A DNA stretch of 64,000 nt. Origin: Dulcicalothrix desertica PCC 7102 (GTDB lineage Bacteria > Cyanobacteriota > Cyanobacteriia > Cyanobacteriales > Nostocaceae). The notes beneath the pieces are model-generated. The model did not search any database and was not told where the DNA came from. It was given only the letters and a program-made list of their open reading frames with translations. A program made the position numbers and the translations under genes. The stretch lies in assembly GCF_003991905.1 (NCBI RefSeq), contig NZ_RSCL01000011.1, positions 130,984 through 194,983 on the forward strand, written 5' to 3'. This document shows positions 1 through 9,200 of this stretch, piece after piece; position 1 is the stretch's first letter, and every line of letters starts with the position of its first letter.

Positions 1-240
1 AGTATGAATTTCCTTTTTAGGTATCCATAATCTTTAGTCTGTCATAAAGACACGGTGATGACGCTTCAAAAGCGAGTTCATAGCACCGCTTAGGTTAAGA
101 GCAATCTGGTTATGATTTGGTGTTCCGCCTGTCATCGTAATTATTGTACCATTAATATATTCATGGCGCTCTTGAGAATTAACTTCGAGTTCTAAGTATT
201 CTTCAGGTGAAAAGTATCTTTGTTCTTGTACGACCGTCAT
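1..240 (-). pseudogene. Uma2 family (DUF820) endonuclease-like gene, broken by a nonsense codon
   Basis: The first 68 codons read as the N-terminus of a Uma2-type protein: a FSPEEYLELE opening, then the EYINGTII and GTPNHNQIALNL segments typical of this restriction-endonuclease-like family. Translation stops at a TAA around 34-36 just after VFMTD, but the same frame continues to the window edge as RLWIPKKEIH, which is what a full-length family member (about 190 aa) has next, usually with Q at the stop position. A single CAA/CAG-to-TAA change is therefore the simplest explanation. The rest of the gene lies outside the window. These genes are very numerous and often decayed in filamentous cyanobacteria. 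Confidence 0.75.
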
Positions 241-349
241 AAAATTTATAGTCCTTACGTTTACAAATTATTTTATATTACTCCATGTATTATGATATTA
301 TACAAACATATAAGTAAATTTGTATTTACTAATACCTAATAATAGAGTT

Positions 350-760
350 ATGACTTCGACTACTTTATTAAGAAGTTATCTGAGAGGAATGACTAAATTA
401 CAGATTGAGCAAAGTTTAGATTCTAACTATGAAGTTCTCCACAGTTTACGCAAACAAGCTAAACGTCTACGCTCTCAAATGGAATTATTTACCGAATTTT
501 ACGGATCAAATTACGCAGAGCATCTTACCGAAGTTAAGAATGTCCAAAATATATTAGGAGAAATTTACAACAGCGATGTTTTGGAAGACTGGTTAATAGA
601 TGTGTTTGGTAAAGACTTTACAGAGAATTTGCCAACTCTGACAAATTTGCTGGTCGATAAACGTCATCAATTATGGCAACAGTGGGTACTGACACGAAAA
701 CACCATACACAGTCAGACAAAAGAAATCAAATGTATCTAGCAATATTACACCAGTTGTGA
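350..760 (+). CDS. CHAD domain protein, half-size (probably N-terminally truncated)
   Basis: The segment LHSLRKQAKRLRSQMELF followed by VKNVQNILGEIYNSDVLEDW matches the second helical repeat of the CHAD (conserved histidine alpha-helical) domain, a basic fold implicated in polyphosphate binding. A full CHAD domain is about 200-270 residues with two such repeats; only one is present here in about 136 residues, so this is probably a remnant of a longer gene or a half-domain paralogue. I chose the ATG at 350 over a TTG at 320; neither has a convincing ribosome-binding site. Whether it is still expressed is unclear. Confidence 0.5.
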   Translation: MTSTTLLRSYLRGMTKLQIEQSLDSNYEVLHSLRKQAKRLRSQMELFTEFYGSNYAEHLTEVKNVQNILGEIYNSDVLEDWLIDVFGKDFTENLPTLTNLLVDKRHQLWQQWVLTRKHHTQSDKRNQMYLAILHQL

Positions 761-764
761 TAAT

Positions 765-793
765 GGGCGGGCAAGGATGCCCGCTCCACAAGA
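765..793 (+). repeat. Dispersed hairpin repeat, copy 1
   Basis: The stem CGGGCA (768-773) pairs with TGCCCG (778-783) around an AGGA loop and is followed by CTCCACAAGA. A near-identical copy lies at 47094-47121 (loop GGGA, tail TTCCACAAGA). It has the look of a small mobile palindromic repeat. There is no T-run, so it is not a classical terminator, although it lies between two convergent genes. Confidence 0.75.
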
Positions 794-867
794 CAAGAAT
801 GACAATTTATACTTTCTCTTACTTGTAAAACATCCTCTTGTATATAATCAACTATCCGTTACATCCG

Positions 868-3402
868 TTACATCCGTTGCCAACTTTCACCCACCATAAT
901 CCCCCGTCCTGTCAAAGCTACATATACCAAGTTTGGTGTACGCATATCACCCTCTATATAAGTAATTCCAGGAAACTGTAAAACATCAGGGTCACTAATA
1001 CGACTCCAAGACTTGCCCATATCTTCAGATTTGTATATCGCGTCTAAGGAAGCATTACCAACACGACCGAATATGTAAATATACGGAACTTTATTAGATT
1101 TACCTTTACCGAAAGTCACAAATTCACAGGTTTTGACTGACGTAACTTTACTAAAAGACTTTCCACCATCAGTAGAACGATACAACGAATTACCATTTAC
1201 ATCTTCAGGGTTACGCGCGAAACTCATCCACACATCACCCTGTTTTGTCGGGTTACTTATAATAGCAGGACGAATCAACCAACCAGGTAAATTATTTGCT
1301 TTGCTCTTACTCCAACTGGCGCCACCATCATTACTATAATAAAACCCACTAACATCATAATAATAGAAAGTTTTACCTTGAGGGTCTTTTCTATCTGCTG
1401 CCAAAATATATGAACTCAACCACGGACTAATACTATTCGACCAAGACTTTGGTAAAGCTTGATAATGTAAATGGTCGTTATTCTTCTCATCAAACGGTTG
1501 AGGTGGGGGATTATAATCTAGATTACGTGCAAGGCGCCAAGTTTTTCCACCATCGTTAGTATAGTGCGTCCAAGTTCCCCAAGCTGGCGCCCATACCATA
1601 TTTTTTGGGTTCGTTGGGGACATAGCTATTTGTCCACCTATTGCATAAACTTTCTCTTTTCCTGACTTATCACTTTTCCAAAGTTCTTCTGTAGGGATAG
1701 ACTCAAATGCTCTCCAAGTTCTACCGTTATCACTAGTTACACCATGTATTCCCCAAAACCCTTGCCATTGATGAAAACCTACAAATGCTGCATGGTCAGG
1801 ATTATTATACGAAAAATCCATTCCTGTGGCGCCTGCTACGTGAGGAAAAGGAACGGGATATACTTTCCAGTCAGGGTTTGCCCATTTATAACTAGGATTA
1901 ATAGCTATATTTTGGGGACTGATAGCTTTTGTTGGTACTTCATAGCGACTTACATGCCGAAACCCTATTTTATCTTGTGTAGCGCTTAATAAATCTGCAC
2001 CACCTTGTGCTTTCGGTTTGGGTGGTACTCGCACCATATTTAAGTCTAATTCTTCCAAATTATTCATCAACCATTGATAAACAGGAGTTTTTACTGTCAC
2101 ATCATCACTGCTTGCAACTCCCCAACCGTTTGTCCACCACACTTTTTTTGCATTACTGGGGTCAAATGTAATTGATGCGGCGCCTGTTGAAGCATAAAAT
2201 TGATAGTACCCTGGTGCAGTAGGATTAATTTTATATGAAGGATTGTTTGCATCATAGGCACCCATATACATAGTTTGCTTATCCCAAGTTTGTCCACCAT
2301 TGGTGGACATATAAACAAACTTGTCGGCAACAGCCATTATTGTGTTGGGTTGATTTGGGTGTACGGTAATAGCTGAATATACTCTTCCTTCCCCATCAGG
2401 TGTGATAGATGTCCAATTACCGTTACTATACTTACGGATACTTCCCGATGTATTCTGACCGTTACCACCCCAAGTCCCAAACGCTACATATAATGTTCCA
2501 TCATTACCAACTACTGCACGTACCGGATTTTTGGCGCCTTCATTACTAATATTTTGCCATGAATTACCACCATCACTACTGCGCCAAACTCCACTACCAT
2601 GAACACCTACATATATATTTTTGGCTTTATCGAATACAACAAATGTAAAACCAGGTATATCTTTATTATCTTTACCATCTTTTTGATATTCTGGTAAACT
2701 ACTAGCTTCTGGCAACCCTGTAACCTTCTTCCATTCTGCATTCCCGTCTTTTCTCCACAAACCATTGCGTCGTGAAGCAAAGTAAATCAATTCTGGTTTA
2801 TTTGGGTCAACTGCTATTCTCTCACCTGTATCTGAACGGTATGCATTATTTGGCCCGACGAAAACATCATGTTTTCCTAAACCTGTTGGTTGCCATGTAT
2901 TACCTCTATTGTTAGATACTAATATTTCACCTGAATATTTATATTTGAGTTTATCTTTTTCTGTAAAAGTTGAATTATTCCCATTTACAGCAGCATAAAC
3001 ACGATTTGTCAATCCATCAACAGTAATACTTTCTACTCCAATTCCACCACCAGCGAAATTAGTGTCAAACATGTCCATTAAAGGAAACCATGTTTTATTC
3101 TTACGGTCGAAACGATAGGCGCCACCTACATCTGTACGAACATATACATCATAAGGCGAACTTGGGCTAATTACTAAACCTGTAACATAACCCATTCCTT
3201 GAATATTAACATTACGCCATGTAAATAGATTATTTGCTTGGCGTATTGCTGGAGGCGCCTTTGCACGTACTAAAACTGGTGCTTGTACTGTTGCATTTTG
3301 TACATTCTCTACAATAGGTGCTTGTGTACAGGCATGTAAATTTAATAGTACCAGCACGCTTGCTGTTAATCGTAATAAGAATGATGTTAGGCGCCGTTTC
3401 AT
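868..3402 (-). CDS. GH74-family (xyloglucanase-like) beta-propeller lipoprotein
   Basis: An 844-residue exported protein. A signal peptide with lipobox LHAC puts the lipidated Cys at residue 25, so it is predicted to be membrane-anchored. The mature part opens with WRNVNIQGMGYVTGLVISP and YVRTDVGGAYRFDR, the hallmark of glycoside hydrolase family 74 (endo/exo-xyloglucanases); Asp91 in RTDVGG corresponds to one of the two catalytic acids of that family. Many BNR/sortilin-like strands follow (SNNRGNTW, SSDGGNSW, TNDGGKTW, YSNDGGASW, STDGGKSF, KSEDMGKSW), consistent with two seven-bladed propellers. I could not place the second catalytic Asp with certainty (GMDFSYNNPD is a candidate), so hydrolase activity is inferred. 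The three codons before the stop overlap a 9-nt tandem repeat (atccgttac). Confidence 0.75.
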   Translation of the reverse strand: MKRRLTSFLLRLTASVLVLLNLHACTQAPIVENVQNATVQAPVLVRAKAPPAIRQANNLFTWRNVNIQGMGYVTGLVISPSSPYDVYVRTDVGGAYRFDRKNKTWFPLMDMFDTNFAGGGIGVESITVDGLTNRVYAAVNGNNSTFTEKDKLKYKYSGEILVSNNRGNTWQPTGLGKHDVFVGPNNAYRSDTGERIAVDPNKPELIYFASRRNGLWRKDGNAEWKKVTGLPEASSLPEYQKDGKDNKDIPGFTFVVFDKAKNIYVGVHGSGVWRSSDGGNSWQNISNEGAKNPVRAVVGNDGTLYVAFGTWGGNGQNTSGSIRKYSNGNWTSITPDGEGRVYSAITVHPNQPNTIMAVADKFVYMSTNGGQTWDKQTMYMGAYDANNPSYKINPTAPGYYQFYASTGAASITFDPSNAKKVWWTNGWGVASSDDVTVKTPVYQWLMNNLEELDLNMVRVPPKPKAQGGADLLSATQDKIGFRHVSRYEVPTKAISPQNIAINPSYKWANPDWKVYPVPFPHVAGATGMDFSYNNPDHAAFVGFHQWQGFWGIHGVTSDNGRTWRAFESIPTEELWKSDKSGKEKVYAIGGQIAMSPTNPKNMVWAPAWGTWTHYTNDGGKTWRLARNLDYNPPPQPFDEKNNDHLHYQALPKSWSNSISPWLSSYILAADRKDPQGKTFYYYDVSGFYYSNDGGASWSKSKANNLPGWLIRPAIISNPTKQGDVWMSFARNPEDVNGNSLYRSTDGGKSFSKVTSVKTCEFVTFGKGKSNKVPYIYIFGRVGNASLDAIYKSEDMGKSWSRISDPDVLQFPGITYIEGDMRTPNLVYVALTGRGIMVGESWQRM

Positions 3403-3485
3403 GCACTTCCCTAATGTAAATAAATGTTAATGTATTTACGTGATTCAATACCTACAATAATAAATGTATACATCAAAAATTTACT

Positions 3486-3690
3486 ATGACGATTTTAACT
3501 TCAATAACTACTCTGGAAGAATTTCTCAAACTTCCTGATGCCAAAGAACCGATAATTATGCAGTATTTTAGTACTAGATAATTTACCAAGCATGTTAAGC
3601 GAGACGGATATTTTGTCAGTATTACCAGGTATAAATCTTGCACTGTGTGTTGAAGATGTATTTACTTGGCTAAAATTAAAAAGGGTTTGA
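3486..3690 (+). pseudogene. Uma2 family remnant: start and end kept, middle deleted
   Basis: From ATG 3486 the frame reads MTILTSITTLEEFLKLPDAK, a standard Uma2 N-terminus, and stops after 31 codons. In another frame 3592-3690 reads SETDILSVLPGINLALCVED and then VFTWL before its stop; this is the family's C-terminal signature (LPVLPG...L.VE.VF.WL). The roughly 130 residues normally between these two pieces are missing, so the gene carries an internal deletion plus a frame change. It is a second Uma2 relic close to the one at the left edge. Confidence 0.75.
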
Positions 3691-3773
3691 TTATCGCTAA
3701 TTAGACCAGAATTAAATAACAAATTTAATAGTCGTGATTATTAAATAATATGTAATTCATATAACAATTGACT

Positions 3774-6170
3774 ATGAGAATTATCGTAGTTGAAGATGAT
3801 GATTTAATTGTGGGAAGGTTGGTCAAAATTTTGAATGACCAGCATTATACTGTTGATTTCGCAACAGATGGTGAAGCTGCTTGGGAACTGATGGACTGCT
3901 TTAGCTATGATTTGATATTGCTCGATGTCATGTTACCCAAGCTTGATGGAATTAGTCTCTGTCGAAGATTACGCTCTATTGGTAACAAAACCCCAATTCT
4001 TTTATTAACTGCCCAAGACAATAGTACTACTAAAGTTATGGGTTTGGATGCAGGCGCCGATGATTATTTAGCTAAACCTTTTGATTTTCAAGAATTATTA
4101 GCTCGGATACGTGCTTTACTGCGTCGAGGTGGTTCTACCTTGCCACCAATGCTTGTATGGCAGAACTTACAACTTGACCCCAGCACTTGCCAAGTAATGA
4201 GCGATGGTCAACTTTTACATTTAACACCCAAGGAATATAGTTTACTTGAGCTTTTTCTTCGCAATACACAGCGAGTATTTAGCTGTGGAATGTTGATTCA
4301 GCATTTATGGTCATTTGAAGAACCTCCTTCTGATGATACCGTGCGCTCACATATTAAGGGATTACGTCAAAAACTTAAAGCTGCGGGAGTCAAGAGTGAT
4401 GTAATAGAGACAGTATACGGTATTGGCTATCGTCTTAAAACTGTTGAGAAGGAAGAACTCACGAAAGCAGGAACACGGAAACACAAAGAAGTCGAAAAGC
4501 AAAAAAACCCAAAATTAGCAACTCAAACCCCTTCATATGCAGAACAAAGTCAAATTAGGACTGGTGTCTCCCAAGTATGGGAGCAGGTAGCAGAAACTCT
4601 TAGTCAGCGTATTACTGTAATTGAAGAAGCATTGACTACTTTATTACAGAATAAATTGCTGGGTGACGAAGTGCTATTAAATGTAAAGCAAGAAGCTCAC
4701 AAACTGGTTGGTTCCCTAGGAATGTTTGGTTCCGATAAAGGTTCTTATGTCGCTAGTAAAATAGAATCTTTATTTGCCGATGGCAAAACACTGGATGCTC
4801 CCCAAATAATTCACTTTTCCGAATTAGTTGGTACCTTGCGTGACTGTCTGCAAAGCATGAATGGTGAACAAATTCCTGAAATGTTTTCAAACGAAACTTT
4901 AAATAAAAGTCCTTTACTACTGATTGTCGATGAAGACGCGGAATTTACAAGTAGTTTAATTGCTATAGCTTCTAGCTGGGGTATCAATGTACAAGTTACT
5001 CCCGATGTTATTACAGCTAAAAAGCTGATTGTAGATATGTGTCCTGATATTGTATTGCTTGACCTTTCTTGTGGTGATACCGCAGAAAAAGCTCTTGGGT
5101 TACTGGTGGAATTAACTAGTCGCACTCCTCCATTATCAGTTATTGTAACTACCGCACAAGATAGTTTGATTGACCGTGTTAAAATTGCGCGTCTCGGTGG
5201 ACGTGGAGTTTTGCAAAAACCTATGTCAGTAACCCAAGTACTAGAAGCTGTTACTCAAGTATTAAAGAATACTCCTTCCCCAGAAGCAAAGGTAATGGTT
5301 GTTGATGATGACCCACAAATATTAACTGCTCTGCAAACTTTGCTTACACCTTGGGGTTTAAAAGTTTATACCCTCGATAATCCTTCTCATTTTTGGGAGG
5401 TAATGACGGTCGTAAATCCCGATTTATTAATTTTAGATGTGGAAATGCCTGAAATTAATGGTATCGAATTATGCCAAGTTGTACGTAGTGACACTCGTTA
5501 TAGTGCAGTCCCAATTCTGTTTTTAACGGCACATAATGATACCAAAACAAGGCAAGATGTATTTGCAGCAGGCGCCGACGATTATATAATAAAGCCAATT
5601 GTGAAAGTAGAATTAGTAACACGTATTCTCAATCGTTTAGAGAGAACTCGCTTACTAAAGAGTTTAGCAGAAACCGATGTTTTAACTGGTATTGCTAATC
5701 GCCCCAAGTCTATTCAGGAATTAAATCGCTGTATAGAGTGGAGTACTAATTATAATCAACAGTTTTGTTTTGCGATTGTAGAGGTAGATAAATTTAAGCA
5801 AATTAATCAGCAGTATGGTTATGCTGTGGGAGATGCTGTTTTATCTCGCTTAGGTCGAATTTTAAGGTTAAATTTTCATTACGAGGATGTAGTCGGTCGT
5901 TGGGGTGGTACCGAATTTATTATTGGAATGTGTGGTATGACTAAAGTTGAGGGTACTAGGCGCCTGTCTGAAGTCATTAAAAATCTTGCCACATCATGTA
6001 GAGACGTTACATGTAACGTCTCCTGTAACAAACAATTTTGTGTTAATTTTAACGTTGGCATTGTCCAGTATCCTGAAGATGGCGCCGATATTGATACTTT
6101 ATACCGAGTCGCTAATGAAGCTCTCGAACAGTCGAAAGCAGTAGCACAAAATCGATTGTTAAATAATTAG
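3774..6170 (+). CDS. OmpR-type response regulator with Hpt, two extra receivers and a GGDEF domain
   Basis: About 798 aa from ATG 3774 (a TTG two codons upstream is less likely). Domain order: receiver 1 (phospho-acceptor Asp about 51, LLDVMLPKLDG), OmpR/PhoB winged helix (LTPKEYSLLELFL, VRSHIKGLRQKL, VYGIGYRLK), Hpt with EAHKLVGSLGMFG, receiver 2 (LIVDEDAEF, LLDLSCGD), receiver 3 (VVDDDPQILTAL, ILDVEMPEING) and a C-terminal GGDEF domain. The GGDEF signature reads GGTEF; the third position, an acidic metal/catalytic residue in active diguanylate cyclases, is Thr, so cyclase activity is doubtful. The gene lies 31 nt upstream of the hybrid kinase at 6202, which suggests one phosphorelay operon. 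A 22-bp palindromic repeat lies in frame inside the GGDEF coding sequence (6001-6022). Confidence 0.88.
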   Translation: MRIIVVEDDDLIVGRLVKILNDQHYTVDFATDGEAAWELMDCFSYDLILLDVMLPKLDGISLCRRLRSIGNKTPILLLTAQDNSTTKVMGLDAGADDYLAKPFDFQELLARIRALLRRGGSTLPPMLVWQNLQLDPSTCQVMSDGQLLHLTPKEYSLLELFLRNTQRVFSCGMLIQHLWSFEEPPSDDTVRSHIKGLRQKLKAAGVKSDVIETVYGIGYRLKTVEKEELTKAGTRKHKEVEKQKNPKLATQTPSYAEQSQIRTGVSQVWEQVAETLSQRITVIEEALTTLLQNKLLGDEVLLNVKQEAHKLVGSLGMFGSDKGSYVASKIESLFADGKTLDAPQIIHFSELVGTLRDCLQSMNGEQIPEMFSNETLNKSPLLLIVDEDAEFTSSLIAIASSWGINVQVTPDVITAKKLIVDMCPDIVLLDLSCGDTAEKALGLLVELTSRTPPLSVIVTTAQDSLIDRVKIARLGGRGVLQKPMSVTQVLEAVTQVLKNTPSPEAKVMVVDDDPQILTALQTLLTPWGLKVYTLDNPSHFWEVMTVVNPDLLILDVEMPEINGIELCQVVRSDTRYSAVPILFLTAHNDTKTRQDVFAAGADDYIIKPIVKVELVTRILNRLERTRLLKSLAETDVLTGIANRPKSIQELNRCIEWSTNYNQQFCFAIVEVDKFKQINQQYGYAVGDAVLSRLGRILRLNFHYEDVVGRWGGTEFIIGMCGMTKVEGTRRLSEVIKNLATSCRDVTCNVSCNKQFCVNFNVGIVQYPEDGADIDTLYRVANEALEQSKAVAQNRLLNN
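6001..6022. repeat. Perfect 22-bp palindrome inside a coding region
   Basis: The half gagacgttaca is followed directly by its complement tgtaacgtctc. Half of the same element (catgtaacgtctctac) recurs at 60521-60536. The palindrome sits in frame in the GGDEF domain and encodes a Cys-rich stretch (CRDVTCNVSC). It resembles the palindromic GAGACGTTnCATGnAACGTCTC elements common in filamentous cyanobacteria. Confidence 0.75.
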
Positions 6171-6183
6171 AAACCCGGTTTCT
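6169..6183. repeat. 15-bp inverted repeat agaaacccggtttct
   Basis: A 7-bp stem (AGAAACC/GGTTTCT) around a single C overlaps the TAG stop of the regulator and precedes the strong ribosome-binding site GGGGAGG of the next gene. It resembles another short palindrome frequent in cyanobacterial intergenic DNA. It could stabilise the mRNA end between the two genes; no T-run follows. Confidence 0.55.
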
Positions 6184-6201
6184 ACTATCTGGGGAGGTCA
6201 T

Positions 6202-9200
6202 ATGTCAGAATTTTTACATAACTTTTTTACTACAAGCTACTTTATTCCCCACGGACATTGTTATTTATGGAAACCTGGATTGGTATCACTACATGTCATT
6301 TCTGATGCACTGATTGGTTTAGCATATTATTCCATACCTATAACGTTGTTTTATTTTGTTAAAAAGCGTGACGATTTACCTTTTAACTGGGTTTTTCTAC
6401 TATTTGCAGCTTTTATCGTTGCTTGTGGAACTACCCATTTCATGGAAATTTGGACGCTTTGGTATCCAATTTACTGGTTATCAGGGACAATCAAAGCAAT
6501 TACAGCATTGATTTCAGCGTATACAGCAATAATTATGGTATGTTTAATACCTCAAGCTTTAGTGTTGCCGAGTCCTGCACAATTAAAAGCAGCAAATCAA
6601 GAGTTGCAACAGCAAATTATTGAACGTCAAAAAGTAGAGGAAGCTTTACGTCGAACGCACGACGAATTAGAAATTCGAGTTAGAGAACGAACTTTAGATT
6701 TAGCGACGGCAAATCAAGCATTACAAGCACAAATTGACGAACGTCAACGAACAGAGTTAGCACTACAAGAAATTACAACACTACAGAAGGCAATTTTAGA
6801 TAGTGCAAACTATACAATTATTTCCACAACTGTAGACGGTACGATTCGGACTTTTAATGCAGCAGCAGAAAATTGCTTGGGATATACTGCTGCTGACGTA
6901 ATTGGCAAAACTACTCCTGCAATTATTCACAACTCTTCGGAAATTTTACAGCGCTCGCAAGAATTATCGCAGGAATTATCTACTACAATTGAACCAGGTT
7001 TTGAGGTTTTTGTTGCTAAGGCACGTCGTGGAGATATAGACGAGCGTGAATGGTCTTACATTCGCAAAGACGGTTCTCACTTTCCTGTGTTGTTGTCAGT
7101 AACTGCTTTACGTGATAGTGAAAATAATATTACAGGCTTTTTAGGTATTGGTAGTGATATTAGCGAGCGTAAACAGGCAGAATCAGCGCTTTTGGAAAAT
7201 GAGCAATTGCTACGGACTGTGTTAGAAATATTACCTGTAGGTGTTTGGATTGTTGATAAAAACGGTCAAATCTTGCGAGTGAACCCCGCAGGAGAGCAAA
7301 TTTGGGCAGGCGCCAAGTATATTGGTATAGAGCAATATTGTGAGTATAAAGGCTGGTGGGAATCAACAGGTAAAGAGATAGAACCAGAAGAATGGGCACT
7401 TTATAGGGCAGTTATACATGGGGAAACTTCAATTAATGAAGTTATTAAAATTCAATGTTTCGATGGTAGCTATAAAACCGTACTCAATTCAGCCTTGCCA
7501 ATTTTGGATGCTGAAAACAATATACATGGCGCCATTGCCGTTAATCAAGATATTACTAATATTAAACAGACAGAAGAGGAATTACGGCGCCAAAATTTGC
7601 GGTCGCGACTATTTGCAGAAGTAACGCTGAAAATTCGCACTTCTTTACAAATTGAAGAAATTCTTCAAACTACCGTTACTGAGGTGCAAAGAATTCTTCA
7701 AGCAGACCGGGTATTAATCTTTAAGCTGAATTCAGATGGTTCGGGGAGAGTTGTTCAAGAGTCGGTAGTTTCAGGTTGGCCAGTCACCCTTGGTCAGGAT
7801 ATTTTTGACCCTTGTTTTGAACGGATATATCTAGAGAAATATCGCAAAGGAGAAATTACCGCCGTCACCGATGTTGATAATGGTAGTATTTTACCTTGTT
7901 ACGTCGAATTTCTCAAGCAATTTAGTGTTAAAGCAAACTTAGTAGTACCCATTTTTGTTAGGGAAAAGCTTTGGGGCTTATTAATTGCTCACCAATGCTC
8001 GGCGCCACGTCAGTGGACTGAGTTTGAGCTAACATTATTAAAGCATTTGGCAGACCAAATAGGCATTGCTTTGTCTCAAGCTCAACTATTAGAACAAGAA
8101 ATTATACAGCGTCAAGAATTAATTCGTTCTCAAGAAGAACTACGGACGATGAGTGCTGCTCTCGAAAGTGCAGTAGAAGGTATTTCTCAGTTAGACACTT
8201 CTGCTCGATATATAAAAGTTAATCCAGCCTATGCCAGTATGCTTGGTTATCAACCAGAGGAATTAATCGGTATGGAATGGCAGCATACCATCCATCCTGA
8301 TGACCAAGAAAGAATGATTGCTGCTTACCAGTATATGTTAACTAACGGGAAAGTCGAAATTGAGGTCAAGGGTGTGCGGAAAGATAACTCGGTTTTTGAC
8401 AAGCAGGTAATGATGCTCACAGCTTACAACCCGCAACAACAATTTATTGGGCACTACTGTTTTATGAAGGATATTAGTGACCGTCGAGAAGTCGAACGTC
8501 TTAAAGATGAATTTGTCTCGGTCGTTAGTCACGAGTTACGAACTCCATTAACTTCAATATCAGGCGCCTTAGATTTACTCGCAAGTGGTATTCTACAAAC
8601 TCAACCCGAAGAGCAAAAGCGGATGTTAAATATTGCCGCTAATAATACAGATAGACTAGTGCGTTTAATCAACGACATCCTTGATATTGAACGGATTGAG
8701 TCTGGTAAAATTCAAATGACCAAACAAATCTGTAATACTGCCGATTTAATGACGCAATCAGCAGAAGTTGTAGAAGAAATGGCTCTTCAAGAGTCGGTAG
8801 TTTTATCTGTTTCTCCCCTCAAAGCGAATATTTGGGCAGATAGTGACCGTATTATTCAAGTTTTTACAAATTTACTTAGCAACGCTATTAAATTTTCTCC
8901 CAAAGGCGCCACAGTTTGTTTAAGTGCAGAAATTAAAGATTCGCAACTAAATACTTTATCTCCCCACATTCTTTTCAAGGTGCAAGACCAAGGAAGAGGT
9001 ATACCTGCTGATAAACTCGAATCGATATTTGAACGCTTTCAGCAAGTCGATGCTTCTGACTCGCGTCAAAAAGGAGGAACTGGATTAGGTTTAGCTATTT
9101 GTCGCAGTATTTTACAACATCACGGTGGGCAAATTTGGGCATCTAGTACATTAGGTGTTGGTAGTACTTTCTTTTTTACCCTACCACTGCTGCCAGAAGC

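Noticed and set aside
7600-8095. Bilin-binding (phytochrome/cyanobacteriochrome) GAF domain in the hybrid kinase
   Set aside because: The region reads LLIAHQCSAPRQW without the Cys-His pair used for chromophore attachment; the DPCF stretch alone is common in ordinary cyanobacterial GAF domains.
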